Positions 7,939 through 14,324 of a stretch of DNA of 46,928 nucleotides are shown piece after piece; the stretch's first letter is position 1; the number at the start of each line of letters is the position of its first letter. This DNA is from a virus. Both the position numbers and the translations under genes were made by a program. Below the pieces are notes generated by a model. The model ran no database searches, was not told the DNA's origin, and saw only the letters and a program-made list of their open reading frames with translations. Location: positions 1 through 46,928 of the IMG/VR virus record IMGVR_UViG_3300027777_000057. One strand, given 5' to 3'.

Positions 7939-8042
7939 AACTATTCAATAAACTTATAATAATCATTGCATCAATAGGTATAGCTTGTGCATATGTCATA
8001 ACTATAACTAACTTAGTTAGAGTTGTTAATGAAACTCATTAA
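7935..8042 (+). CDS. Tiny single-span membrane protein (35 aa)
   Basis: MKLFNKLIIIIASIGIACAYV forms one membrane helix with a short polar tail (RVVNETH). The ATG lies inside the stop region of the previous gene, a tightly coupled arrangement that supports expression. No function recognised; phage peptides of this shape are often membrane modifiers. Confidence 0.55.
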   Translation: MKLFNKLIIIIASIGIACAYVITITNLVRVVNETH

Positions 8043-8084
8043 CCTTTATTTAAATAATTTTAACAAAGTTTGTTAAAACAATAA

Positions 8085-8092
8085 TATATTTG
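8085..8092 (+). promoter_or_regulatory. Candidate Bacteroidota -7 element TATATTTG
   Basis: TATATTTG fits TAnnTTTG, the -7 consensus of Bacteroidota primary sigma factors. It is 22 bases before the ATG of the first appendage gene, in a very A+T-rich 71-base gap. I see no convincing -33 TTTG at the usual distance, so this is tentative. Confidence 0.4.
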
Positions 8093-8113
8093 TTATAAAA
8101 TAATAATAATAAC

Positions 8114-8608
8114 ATGGCAATACCTTCGAAAGAAATCGGGTGGGGAACAGAAGAAAATCTGTTGTGGCAAATCTCTAAACAATTAGAGACTTTGACAAGC
8201 GTTACATATAATAGTGGTACAGTAATTCTTCCACCAAATAGAGGTGGTACAGGTCAATCTACTTATGCAGACGGAGAACTATTAATTGGTAACACTACAG
8301 GAAATACCTTATCTAAAGCTACATTAACTCAAGGTACAGGTATTTCAATTGTAAATGGTAATGGTTCTATTACTATTACAGCTACAGGAGCTGCATCTGG
8401 AGCAATAATTACAGGAGGAACATCTATTAATGCCTCTGCGCAATTACAAGTAGATTCTACTACAAAAGGAGTTTTATTTCCTAGAATGACAACTGTTCAA
8501 AAGAATGCAATAGTTTCTCCAGCTGCTGGCTTAGTTGTTTATGATACAACTTTAAATAAACTTTGTGTAAGAACCGCATCTGCTTGGGAGGTAATAACAT
8601 CTTTATAA
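8114..8608 (+). CDS. Virion appendage protein with shared LLWQISKQL N-terminal module
   Basis: 164 residues. The first 30 (MAIPSKEIGWGTEENLLWQI, then SKQLETLTSV) match the start of the protein at 8961, so they form a reusable attachment module. The rest is Gly/Thr/Ser-rich and beta-patterned: PPNRGGTGQSTYADGELLIG is typical of phage fibre and baseplate-wedge proteins, and GVLFPRMTTVQKNAI with AGLVVYDTTLNKL is common at fibre C-termini. It is probably a short fibre or spike. No enzymatic motif. Confidence 0.75.
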   Translation: MAIPSKEIGWGTEENLLWQISKQLETLTSVTYNSGTVILPPNRGGTGQSTYADGELLIGNTTGNTLSKATLTQGTGISIVNGNGSITITATGAASGAIITGGTSINASAQLQVDSTTKGVLFPRMTTVQKNAIVSPAAGLVVYDTTLNKLCVRTASAWEVITSL

Positions 8609-8626
8609 TAATAAATAATTAATTTT

Positions 8627-8947
8627 ATGAAACTAATACAAGAAGTATCAATCTGGGATAATGGTGTAGATAAAAAAGCTACTATTCTAAACGCCTACGC
8701 TGTTAACGTAACATTGAATCAATCAGCTACGTTCTATTATAGTCTATCTTCTCAAAATGCAGATGGTTTAATAGGTGAAACATTAACACAGGGTAATTTA
8801 TCTATGACAGGCGAAGATTATGCTGCATGGGCTCAAGATCAAGCAGCTTGGGATTACATTGCTAAATCATTAAACCTTGTTATCACAGGAGAATATGGTT
8901 CACCTATTGTAGAAGCACCAGTTGTTGAAGAACCAATTGTAGAATAA
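8627..8947 (+). CDS. Hypothetical small structural-type protein
   Basis: 106 residues beginning MKLIQEVSIWDNGVDKKATI. The middle is beta-rich, with a helix EDYAAWAQDQAAWDYIAKSL. The tail is a Val-Glu-Pro repeat (EAPVVEEPIVE). It lies between two genes that share an N-terminal module, so it is likely part of the same virion set. No known family. Confidence 0.65.
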   Translation: MKLIQEVSIWDNGVDKKATILNAYAVNVTLNQSATFYYSLSSQNADGLIGETLTQGNLSMTGEDYAAWAQDQAAWDYIAKSLNLVITGEYGSPIVEAPVVEEPIVE

Positions 8948-8960
8948 ATACATTAATAAT

Positions 8961-9134
8961 ATGGCCATACCTGCAATACAAATAGGACAACCTTCTAGTA
9001 CTAAAGCAAAACTGCTTTGGCAGATCTCTAAGCAATTACAAAATCTAACAAGTGTTATGTATAATAGAGGTCTTACCACCACAACTACTACTACTGTTGC
9101 ACCTACAACCACTACTACAACCACTGCTCCTTAA
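8961..9134 (+). CDS. Short virion-module protein with poly-threonine tail
   Basis: 57 residues. The first 32 (MAIPAIQIGQ, LLWQISKQLQNLTSV) repeat the module of the protein at 8114. The C-terminus is T7-VAP-T7-AP, almost pure Thr with Pro, like a miniature mucin. The codons alternate among ACT, ACC and ACA, so the run is selected at protein level rather than being a simple DNA repeat. A DxD glycosyltransferase gene starts 28 bases downstream, which makes O-glycosylation of the tail a reasonable idea. Confidence 0.75.
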   Translation: MAIPAIQIGQPSSTKAKLLWQISKQLQNLTSVMYNRGLTTTTTTTVAPTTTTTTTAP

Positions 9135-9162
9135 TAACAGATTTAATTAAACCAACAACTAC

Positions 9163-10182
9163 ATGAAGGAATTAAAATTCTTGTGTGCCCAACCTGATGA
9201 TGTATATTTTACATGGCAAGTGCATTTATGGCTAGAAAGTTTAAAAAAACTAGGACACTCAGATAAAGCAATTGTAGTAGTGTTCATTCCAAACTTTAGA
9301 GAGCCTAATAATGAATGGCAAAAAATTATTGATCTATATCCAGAAGCAGAGTTTGCTTTCTATAGAGATGATGAAAACACAGTTAGTCAATTATTAGGTA
9401 TTTATATTCCTGTATTACGTCCATACATATTAATGCGTTATTTTCAAGATCATCCTGAGATGAAAGAAAAAGCATTGTTATATTGTGATTGTGATATTGT
9501 TTTTACAGAGAAGTTTAATATTGATGATTATATTAATGATGATGTAAATTATTTATCAGATACTAATAGTTACATCAATGCTACTTACTTTGATAGTAAA
9601 GAAAAAGATGTTCTTCCATATAAACTAGAAGAATATAAACAACGTGATATTCTACAAGAAACTACAGCTATTTGTAATATCAATAGAGAAATTGCAGAAC
9701 ATTATAACTTACATTCAGGAGGAGCTCAATATTTATTAAAAAACATTGATGCAGAATTTTGGAAACATGTAATGGAAGATTGCATATCTATTCGTAGACA
9801 TTTAATGCAAGTAAATGGAGAGTTTTTTGAAAGTGAAGATAGAGGGTTTCAAAGCTGGTGTGCAGATATGTGGGCAGTTCTTTGGAATATATGGAGAGTT
9901 GAAGGTGTAACAAAAGTAATTCCTGAAATGGAATTTGCTTGGGCTTCTGATCCTATAGAAAAAGTTGAAAGATTAGGCATATTTCATAATGCTGGAATGA
10001 TAGGAGATACAATGGGTGATATTCCTACATTCTACAAAGGTAAATACCACAATGGAATGGATCCTTTTACAGATCCTCACATGATGACAGTATATAATGA
10101 TGAACATAGTAAGACGCTTGGTAGTTATTTCTACGTATCCAAACTTATAGAATTAAAACAAAAATATAATTTACAATATTAA
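9163..10182 (+). CDS. DxD glycosyltransferase, resembling peptidyl-Ser/Hyp O-glycosyltransferases
   Basis: 339 residues. A GT-A-type DxD (D109-C-D111 in LLYCDCDIVF) follows VLRPYILMRYF, the usual order for nucleotide-sugar transferases. LHSGGAQYLLKN near 183-195 and DRGFQSWCADMWAVLWNIWR near 227-247 look to me like the plant and algal peptidyl serine alpha-galactosyltransferase / hydroxyproline arabinosyltransferase group, but this is from memory. No signal peptide or membrane segment, so it acts in the cytoplasm. It lies between two genes encoding poly-Thr tails, which are its most obvious possible acceptors (inference). Confidence 0.7.
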   Translation: MKELKFLCAQPDDVYFTWQVHLWLESLKKLGHSDKAIVVVFIPNFREPNNEWQKIIDLYPEAEFAFYRDDENTVSQLLGIYIPVLRPYILMRYFQDHPEMKEKALLYCDCDIVFTEKFNIDDYINDDVNYLSDTNSYINATYFDSKEKDVLPYKLEEYKQRDILQETTAICNINREIAEHYNLHSGGAQYLLKNIDAEFWKHVMEDCISIRRHLMQVNGEFFESEDRGFQSWCADMWAVLWNIWRVEGVTKVIPEMEFAWASDPIEKVERLGIFHNAGMIGDTMGDIPTFYKGKYHNGMDPFTDPHMMTVYNDEHSKTLGSYFYVSKLIELKQKYNLQY

Positions 10183-10200
10183 TCTTAATTATTAAATAAC

Positions 10201-10701
10201 ATGGCAAATCAGAGAAATCTAAAAGCATTTGTTCGCTACGATGGTAGTGGAAGGGTTGTAGCAGGCAGCCTTATTCTGAGAAAACAGAAACCTAAAGTAG
10301 GTACTTGGCAACAAGTTCAGGGGTATAAGTGTTGTAATGATGCTACACTTACTACTACAGTAGCTACTACTATTACTAACTTCCAAGTTAGGGTATTCTG
10401 TGGAGGATCAGTAACTCAAATATTAACTTCAGGACAAAACTCTTCATCAGTAGCAGATTTAGTTACTAAGTTGAATGCTACTTACCCTTTATTAGGAGTG
10501 TTCTCTACAACAGGTGGAACAAATCTTACACTTGTAATGACAGGTGCTCAAAGTCAGGCTATTTGTCCTAACTCAGCTCCATCATTTACAGTTGCAATAG
10601 TTCCTCCAACAACTACAACCACTACTACTACAGCTGCTCCTACTACTACCACAACTAGTACTACAAGGCTTACCACCACTACCACTACAACAACAGTATA
10701 A
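10201..10701 (+). CDS. Virion-type protein with shared N-terminal module and mucin-like Thr tail
   Basis: 166 residues. Residues 10-40 (FVRYDGSGRVVAGSLILR, then KPKVGTW) align with residues 12-42 of the LCIB-like protein at 12223, with G-x-V-x-GSL and P-x-VG-x-W in common. The middle is beta-rich with two Cys (YKCCND) and a Gly/Ser/Thr-rich domain. The C-terminal 30 residues are nearly all Thr with Pro, Ala and one RL break. It follows the glycosyltransferase directly. It is probably a surface fibre or decoration protein with a glycosylated stalk. Confidence 0.75.
   Translation: MANQRNLKAFVRYDGSGRVVAGSLILRKQKPKVGTWQQVQGYKCCNDATLTTTVATTITNFQVRVFCGGSVTQILTSGQNSSSVADLVTKLNATYPLLGVFSTTGGTNLTLVMTGAQSQAICPNSAPSFTVAIVPPTTTTTTTTAAPTTTTTSTTRLTTTTTTTTV
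10609..10695 (+). repeat. Threonine-run coding repeat (mucin-like tail)
   Basis: Twenty-nine codons, 23 of them Thr written with mixed ACA, ACT and ACC, broken by AAP, one S and one RL. The codon mixture shows that the amino acid, not the DNA repeat, is conserved. Confidence 0.85.
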
Positions 10702-11120
10702 TGGCTAAGTCATTATTTCCAGAAGAAATGTTAGAAGCTAAAAGCAATGGTCTCACTCTAGAGACTATTGCTGGAAAGCTTTCTTATTTCCATGAAGAAT
10801 TACATCTATTACATTTCCAAACTACATCATATGCTGAGCATCAAGCTCTAGGTATTATATATGATAAAGTGGCAGATTTGCAAGATGAGATTATTGAAAA
10901 GATTATGGGCTATTCAGGTAGAAGAGTTAAAGCATATAGAATTGATGTTTTAAAAGACTATGCTCCAGGTATGTCTATGCAAGTGGTGAGAGAATTAGTT
11001 TCTTTTGCTAAAAATCTTGAAGAGTTTGGTGAAGCTAATAACATGCCTGATATTGAGAATATTGCTCAAAGTTTGTCAGGAGAAGCAGCTCAGACTTTAT
11101 ATCGATTAACCTTGTCTTAA
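10701..11120 (+). CDS. DUF5856 / Dps- or ferritin-like protein
   Basis: 139 residues, mostly helical. LSYFHEELHLLHFQTTSYAE, then HQALGIIYDKVADLQDEIIE, has the spacing of His, Glu and Asp expected in the first two helices of a Dps/ferritin fold. I recall this as phage family DUF5856. Dps proteins bind iron and protect DNA; whether this one does is not known. The start overlaps the previous stop (TAATG), so it belongs to the same late transcript as the virion proteins. Confidence 0.7.
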   Translation: MAKSLFPEEMLEAKSNGLTLETIAGKLSYFHEELHLLHFQTTSYAEHQALGIIYDKVADLQDEIIEKIMGYSGRRVKAYRIDVLKDYAPGMSMQVVRELVSFAKNLEEFGEANNMPDIENIAQSLSGEAAQTLYRLTLS

Positions 11121-11402
11121 ATGCAAGTAGAGAAGAGATTCTTTCCAAAAATAATGGCTGACAATGATGAGATATATTTCTCACATCTAGAAGGCATTAT
11201 AGATTCGGTGGATGAATTATGTAGTATGGAAGTTGTAAAACATCCTAATCACTATTCATTTAGAATTGCACCTTCTCTAGCTAAATATACAAATGCGATT
11301 ATTGAAGAATTATTTAAGTTTCATAATCAGTTTCAAATAAAACTGAATATGAGTAAAAGCATTAAGACAAATGCAGTTATTGCATTTAAAATAACATTGT
11401 AA
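11121..11402 (+). CDS. Hypothetical protein
   Basis: 93 residues directly abutting the Dps-like gene. It starts MQVEKRFFPKIMADNDEIYF and ends with beta-patterned NAVIAFKITL. It has no membrane segment and no motif I know. The immediate junction suggests co-translation with the DUF5856 protein. Confidence 0.65.
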   Translation: MQVEKRFFPKIMADNDEIYFSHLEGIIDSVDELCSMEVVKHPNHYSFRIAPSLAKYTNAIIEELFKFHNQFQIKLNMSKSIKTNAVIAFKITL

Positions 11403-11412
11403 AATAAATTTG
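11380..11412 (+). promoter_or_regulatory. Candidate Bacteroidota promoter (TTG, 22 bases, TAAATTTG)
   Basis: TTG at 11380-11382 and TAAATTTG at 11405-11412 fit the -33 TTTG / -7 TAnnTTTG pattern with a plausible 22-base spacer. They lie 53 bases before the next ATG. The element overlaps the end of the upstream gene. Only the motif supports it. Confidence 0.45.
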
Positions 11413-11464
11413 TAATTTTCAAAATTTCATTATATATTTACAGAAACCAAAATAAAATAAAAAA

Positions 11465-11725
11465 ATGGAGATTGTTAAAGACGAACAACCAGAAGTTACA
11501 GAAGTACCAACGTTTGACCCAAATAAGAAATATACTTGGGAAATTGATTCAGAATTTACATTATCAGGAAATGATTTTGGAATTTTGTTAAACTCATTAC
11601 GTGCTATTTTGTCTACAGAAGAAGCACAACGCATTTTATTAGCTGATAAAGCTAGTCAAGTTATGGAAGCTACATTAGCAAAAGCTGTTGAAAACGGTGA
11701 TGTTGTAGAAGCTCCAGAAAAATAA
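11465..11725 (+). CDS. Hypothetical acidic protein
   Basis: 86 residues, acidic at both ends (MEIVKDEQPEVTEV; NGDVVEAPEK). The core FDPNKKYTWEIDSEFTLSGN, DFGILLNSLRAILSTEEAQR is probably alpha/beta. I remember close relatives in other Bacteroidota phages, without known function. It is followed at once by a strong terminator and preceded by a candidate promoter, so it may be a single-gene transcript. Confidence 0.75.
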   Translation: MEIVKDEQPEVTEVPTFDPNKKYTWEIDSEFTLSGNDFGILLNSLRAILSTEEAQRILLADKASQVMEATLAKAVENGDVVEAPEK

Positions 11726-11735
11726 ATAACAATGT

Positions 11736-11776
11736 ACCTATGTGCTTACCATAAGAACAGCACATAGGTCTTTTTT
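11736..11776 (+). terminator. Strong intrinsic terminator
   Basis: ACCTATGTGC pairs perfectly with GCACATAGGT (10 bp) around a 14-base loop, followed by CTTTTTT. It ends the gene at 11465 and sits 28 bases before the tRNA. Confidence 0.9.
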
Positions 11777-11803
11777 CTCGCTATAGTCTCAGTATTATAG
11801 TAT

Positions 11804-11874
11804 GCATCTTTGGTGTAACGGTAGCACGACACTCTCCAAAAGTGTTTGTAGAGGTTCAAATCCTTTAGGGTGTG
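11804..11874 (+). tRNA. tRNA-Trp (anticodon CCA)
   Basis: A full cloverleaf folds by hand: acceptor GCATCTT/AGGGTGT (three G-T wobbles); D stem GTGT/GCAC; anticodon stem ACACT/AGTGT with loop CTCCAAA (anticodon CCA); four-base variable loop; T arm AGAGG-TTCAAAT-CCTTT; discriminator G, as expected for Trp. The full 3' CCA is not encoded. It reads UGG only, so it gives no sign of stop-codon reassignment. The next gene starts 4 bases after the mature 3' end. Confidence 0.85.
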
Positions 11875-11878
11875 CAAT

Positions 11879-12115
11879 ATGATTTACGAACCACATAATA
11901 GAATAGATGTTACAACACCTAAAGGTGATGGCATTATTTGGTTGGTTACAGAATATGGTCATGAAACTGATACAATATATACAGTTATTATTAACGCCAC
12001 AGGGGAGCTCTGGCAATTCGTTCATAAAGATATTAGGGTAAAACCTAATGTAACATTTAGAAGATATGGCAACAGCATCAAAAAAGAACTGGATTCAGAA
12101 AGCAATCAATCCTAA
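11879..12115 (+). CDS. Hypothetical protein directly behind the tRNA
   Basis: 78 residues from the ATG at 11879 (MIYEPHNRIDVTTPKGDGII); a GTG start at 11870 would lie inside the tRNA. It is beta-rich (WLVTEYGHETDTIYTVII, WQFVHKDIRV), without motifs I recognise. With only 4 bases between tRNA end and ATG, 3' processing of the tRNA would leave the mRNA almost leaderless. Confidence 0.65.
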   Translation: MIYEPHNRIDVTTPKGDGIIWLVTEYGHETDTIYTVIINATGELWQFVHKDIRVKPNVTFRRYGNSIKKELDSESNQS

Positions 12116-12221
12116 ACATAAGGGATTTTGCACTCCTATGACCAAAGCAACGTGTACACCTAAACGTAAAGCATTGGCAAAAACTCTTAAAGCGATAGGC
12201 AAAGCTCGTAAAAATAAATAA
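12066..12221 (+). CDS. Tiny basic protein with conserved Cys motif (51 aa)
   Basis: NWIQKAINPKHKGFCTPMTK, then ATCTPKRKALAKTLKAIGKA. Strongly basic with two Cys. I recall the KHKGFCTPM-x-KxTCTPxRKALA pattern in many uncultured Bacteroidota phages, where it is unnamed. It overlaps the previous gene by 50 bases in another frame. A DNA-binding or packaged peptide is a guess. Confidence 0.75.
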   Translation: MATASKKNWIQKAINPKHKGFCTPMTKATCTPKRKALAKTLKAIGKARKNK

Positions 12222-12222
12222 A

Positions 12223-13197
12223 ATGGCAACAACAAATGTAAATATTCCTTTAAAACCTTATGCAAGGTTTAATGTGAATGGTAAAATAGTTCCAGGAAGC
12301 CTTGGTCTATTCAGAGGTGCTCCTATAGTTGGTATTTGGAAAGAAATGCAACCTATAGAGTATTTTAATAAAACTACTAAAAGTTATAGTGGAGTGATCA
12401 ATGCCACATATCCAAATGCTTTATTAGCTAATAGTGTTGCTTATAGCTTAGTAAGTTTTCTTGATAGTTTAGGTGCTAATGCATATGATACTGTTTTAAA
12501 TTCTACAACATGTTCAGATGATGTTAACGCTTCTGAATTTGCTAACATATTTAACATAGGTCAAAATCCTCCAGCATTAAATAACTATCTTGGACCATTT
12601 ATGGGTGGTGGACTTGCTGGATATCCTCATACAGGTATACTAGGAGCACAAGCTTGGCAAAGTCACACTACATCAGATGATAATGCAAATGGACCATTAT
12701 TATTAATTAACATGCCTCACATAGGAATTACACAACAAGCTGACCTTATTGCAGCTAATGATAATGTAGGTAGAATGTTAAGAAGAGGTAAGAGTTCTGC
12801 TACAGCTGATAATACATGTGGAGCCGTTGCTACAGCTATTGCTGATGCTATTACATTAAATGGTGTTGCACCAGTAGCTACAAATGCTCCTTTCATAAAT
12901 AATTATCAAAGATATCAACTTGCATTAATTGTTTACGCTTCTTATGCTTATTATAATACGCATACATATTCACAGAATATGATTCAAGCTACAGAACTTA
13001 TAAGAGTTGCAAGCTATAATATATTACATAATACAATTATTCCTGCATTAGGATCTGTAAACAATTTATATTTATTCAGTGGTACATTTATTAATGCTGA
13101 TGATGGTTATTCTGCATTTATTAATATTAATTCATTAGAAGTGAGAACTGGATCAACTTGGACATCTCTTACAACAAGTTTTTTAAATAGTTTATAA
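12223..13197 (+). CDS. Virion-type N-terminus fused to an LCIB-like carbonic anhydrase domain
   Basis: 324 residues. Residues 12-42 match the N-terminal module of the Thr-tailed protein at 10201. Residues about 50-290 follow the LCIB/LCIC family (limiting-CO2-inducible proteins, a beta-like carbonic anhydrase fold): C97-S-D99 in TTCSDDVN; GLAGYPHTGILGAQAWQSH ending at H148; DDNANG; MPHIGIT with H166; VGRMLRRG; and CGA at C199. In active relatives zinc is held by Cys-His-Cys with a nearby Asp, and C97/D99, one His and C199 suit that. The catalytic Arg I expect a few residues after CxD is not obvious, so activity is uncertain. The helical end (MIQATELIRVASYNILHNTI) also resembles LCIB. I infer display on the virion from the shared module. 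Confidence 0.7.
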   Translation: MATTNVNIPLKPYARFNVNGKIVPGSLGLFRGAPIVGIWKEMQPIEYFNKTTKSYSGVINATYPNALLANSVAYSLVSFLDSLGANAYDTVLNSTTCSDDVNASEFANIFNIGQNPPALNNYLGPFMGGGLAGYPHTGILGAQAWQSHTTSDDNANGPLLLINMPHIGITQQADLIAANDNVGRMLRRGKSSATADNTCGAVATAIADAITLNGVAPVATNAPFINNYQRYQLALIVYASYAYYNTHTYSQNMIQATELIRVASYNILHNTIIPALGSVNNLYLFSGTFINADDGYSAFININSLEVRTGSTWTSLTTSFLNSL

Positions 13198-13538
13198 TGG
13201 CAAAGATAACACCTGTTCCTGATGGTCCTTTAATTAAAAAGAAAGGAGAATTCAAAGGTTCTACATTAAAGAATGGTGGTAAGTTAAAAGCTATTGTTAA
13301 AGCTGGAGGACAAACACATAAAGTGTTTAAGAAGAAAGTTGATAAAGGTATAGGTGATAAAGGAGATATAGTTGTAGATCATACAGCTGGTCCTTCTGCA
13401 GGTAAGTGGGATAAGATTAACCTTACTAACATGGCAAAAGCAAAAACTGTTAAACAAGGCGTTGCTTCAGTTAAGAAGTGGCATAAAGATAATCCTGATT
13501 ATGGCAAAAAGCCCAGCATGGCAAAGAAAAGAAGGTAA
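13197..13538 (+). CDS. Basic protein, GGK-rich
   Basis: 113 residues, very rich in Lys and Gly (LIKKKGEFKGSTLKNGGKLK; KKVDKGIGDKGDIVVDHTAG), ending in KKPSMAKKRR. Start overlaps the previous stop (TAATG). It opens a run of small basic proteins reaching to 15568. It is probably nucleic-acid binding or packaged; no family recognised. Confidence 0.7.
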   Translation: MAKITPVPDGPLIKKKGEFKGSTLKNGGKLKAIVKAGGQTHKVFKKKVDKGIGDKGDIVVDHTAGPSAGKWDKINLTNMAKAKTVKQGVASVKKWHKDNPDYGKKPSMAKKRR

Positions 13539-13737
13539 GAGTCCTTCTGGTGGCCTTAACGCAAAAGGACGTGCATCTCTAAAAGCTGCTGGTCATGATA
13601 TTAAAGCTCCACAACCTGAAGGTGGTCCTCGCAAGAAATCATTCTGTGCTAGGATGGGAGGAGTCAAAGGTCCTATGAAGAAACCTAATGGTGAACCAAC
13701 AAGAAAAGCATTAGCATTGAGGAAATGGAAATGTTAA
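13501..13737 (+). CDS. DUF6321-like small basic phage protein
   Basis: 78 residues from the ATG at 13501, overlapping the previous gene by 38 bases. WQRKEGKSPSGGLNAKGRAS, then PQPEGGPRKKSFCARM and EPTRKALALRKWKC, match a widespread small phage family that I remember as DUF6321, function unknown. Residues to note are W, E, G-GLN-KGR, SFCAR and the terminal RKWKC. It is full length. An endonuclease VII-type gene begins at its stop, and a second, different C-terminal piece of the same family lies beyond that gene. Confidence 0.8.
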   Translation: MAKSPAWQRKEGKSPSGGLNAKGRASLKAAGHDIKAPQPEGGPRKKSFCARMGGVKGPMKKPNGEPTRKALALRKWKC

Positions 13738-14138
13738 AAATGTGTACAAAGTGTAAAGTGGAGAAACCTTTAGATAAAGATCACTTTCCTTTACATAATA
13801 AGACTAAGTCTGGCTTTGATAGCTGGTGTAAATCTTGTAGAGCATCTTATAGAAGTGAAACAAGAAGAGGTCAATACAGAGATATGATATCTGATGATCA
13901 ATTGAAAGACATCATAGAAACTGTTAAAGAGTGTGTAATCTGTGGATCAGAAGAGAACCTAGTAGTTGATCATTGTCATAAGACAAATACTGTACGAGGA
14001 ATGCTTTGTAATCATTGTAACAGAGGACTTGGTCACTTCAGGGATGATCCTGAGCTATTAGAGTTTGCTAGAATATATCTTCTAGCTAATAGTGAGAAAG
14101 AAGAAGACATTATAGAATATACTAATTACCTTAATTAA
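13731..14138 (+). CDS. Recombination endonuclease VII-type HNH nuclease
   Basis: About 135 residues. Two N-terminal Cys pairs (CTKC, WCKSC) and CVICG/LCNHC frame the core VVDHCHKTNTVRGMLCNHC, NRGLGHFRDDPELL, the hallmark of the endonuclease VII family (T4 gp49-like). In T4 this enzyme resolves branched DNA before packaging; many free-standing copies behave as homing nucleases. Start is uncertain (ATG at 13725, 13731 or 13740); 13731 overlaps the upstream stop. The odd remnant downstream suggests it arrived as a mobile gene. Confidence 0.85.
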   Translation: MLKMCTKCKVEKPLDKDHFPLHNKTKSGFDSWCKSCRASYRSETRRGQYRDMISDDQLKDIIETVKECVICGSEENLVVDHCHKTNTVRGMLCNHCNRGLGHFRDDPELLEFARIYLLANSEKEEDIIEYTNYLN

Positions 14139-14139
14139 C

Positions 14140-14220
14140 ATGATGAAAAAAGTTATTACTATTAAAGTTAAGGTTATAAGTGTAAAGAAATTTAAACCAA
14201 CATTCTGGATAGAAACATAA
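14140..14220 (+). CDS. Possible 26-residue peptide
   Basis: MMKKVITIKVKVISVKKFKP then TFWIET. It begins one base after the nuclease stop. Very short, basic and beta-patterned. It may be no more than filler brought in with the nuclease gene. Confidence 0.3.
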   Translation: MMKKVITIKVKVISVKKFKPTFWIET

Positions 14221-14228
14221 ATTCAGGT

Positions 14229-14312
14229 ATGAAAAAGAAACTAACGTCTGCAAAAACTGCAAACGATCCTAATTCTCGTATCAATAAATCTCTACGTAAG
14301 TGGAAGTGCTAA
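14229..14312 (+). pseudogene. Detached C-terminal fragment of a DUF6321-like protein
   Basis: A 27-codon frame reads MKKKLTSAKTANDPNS then RINKSLRKWKC. This is what I remember as the normal C-terminus of one DUF6321 subgroup, and it shares RKWKC with the intact protein ending at 13737 while using different codons. Upstream in frame there is a stop 33 bases before the ATG. It looks like the displaced 3' end of an older gene copy left behind when the nuclease and the present C-terminus came in. It might still be translated from its ATG. Confidence 0.6.
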
Positions 14313-14324
14313 ACTAAAAATATT

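Noticed and set aside
10609-10695. Thr run as an assembly or sequencing artefact
   Set aside because: The run is made of mixed synonymous codons, stays in frame, and a like run occurs independently at 9072-9128 in another gene.
11804-11874. Possible suppressor tRNA or code change (TGA read as Trp)
   Set aside because: The anticodon is CCA, which reads UGG only, and TGA, TAG and TAA all end genes with good downstream overlaps.
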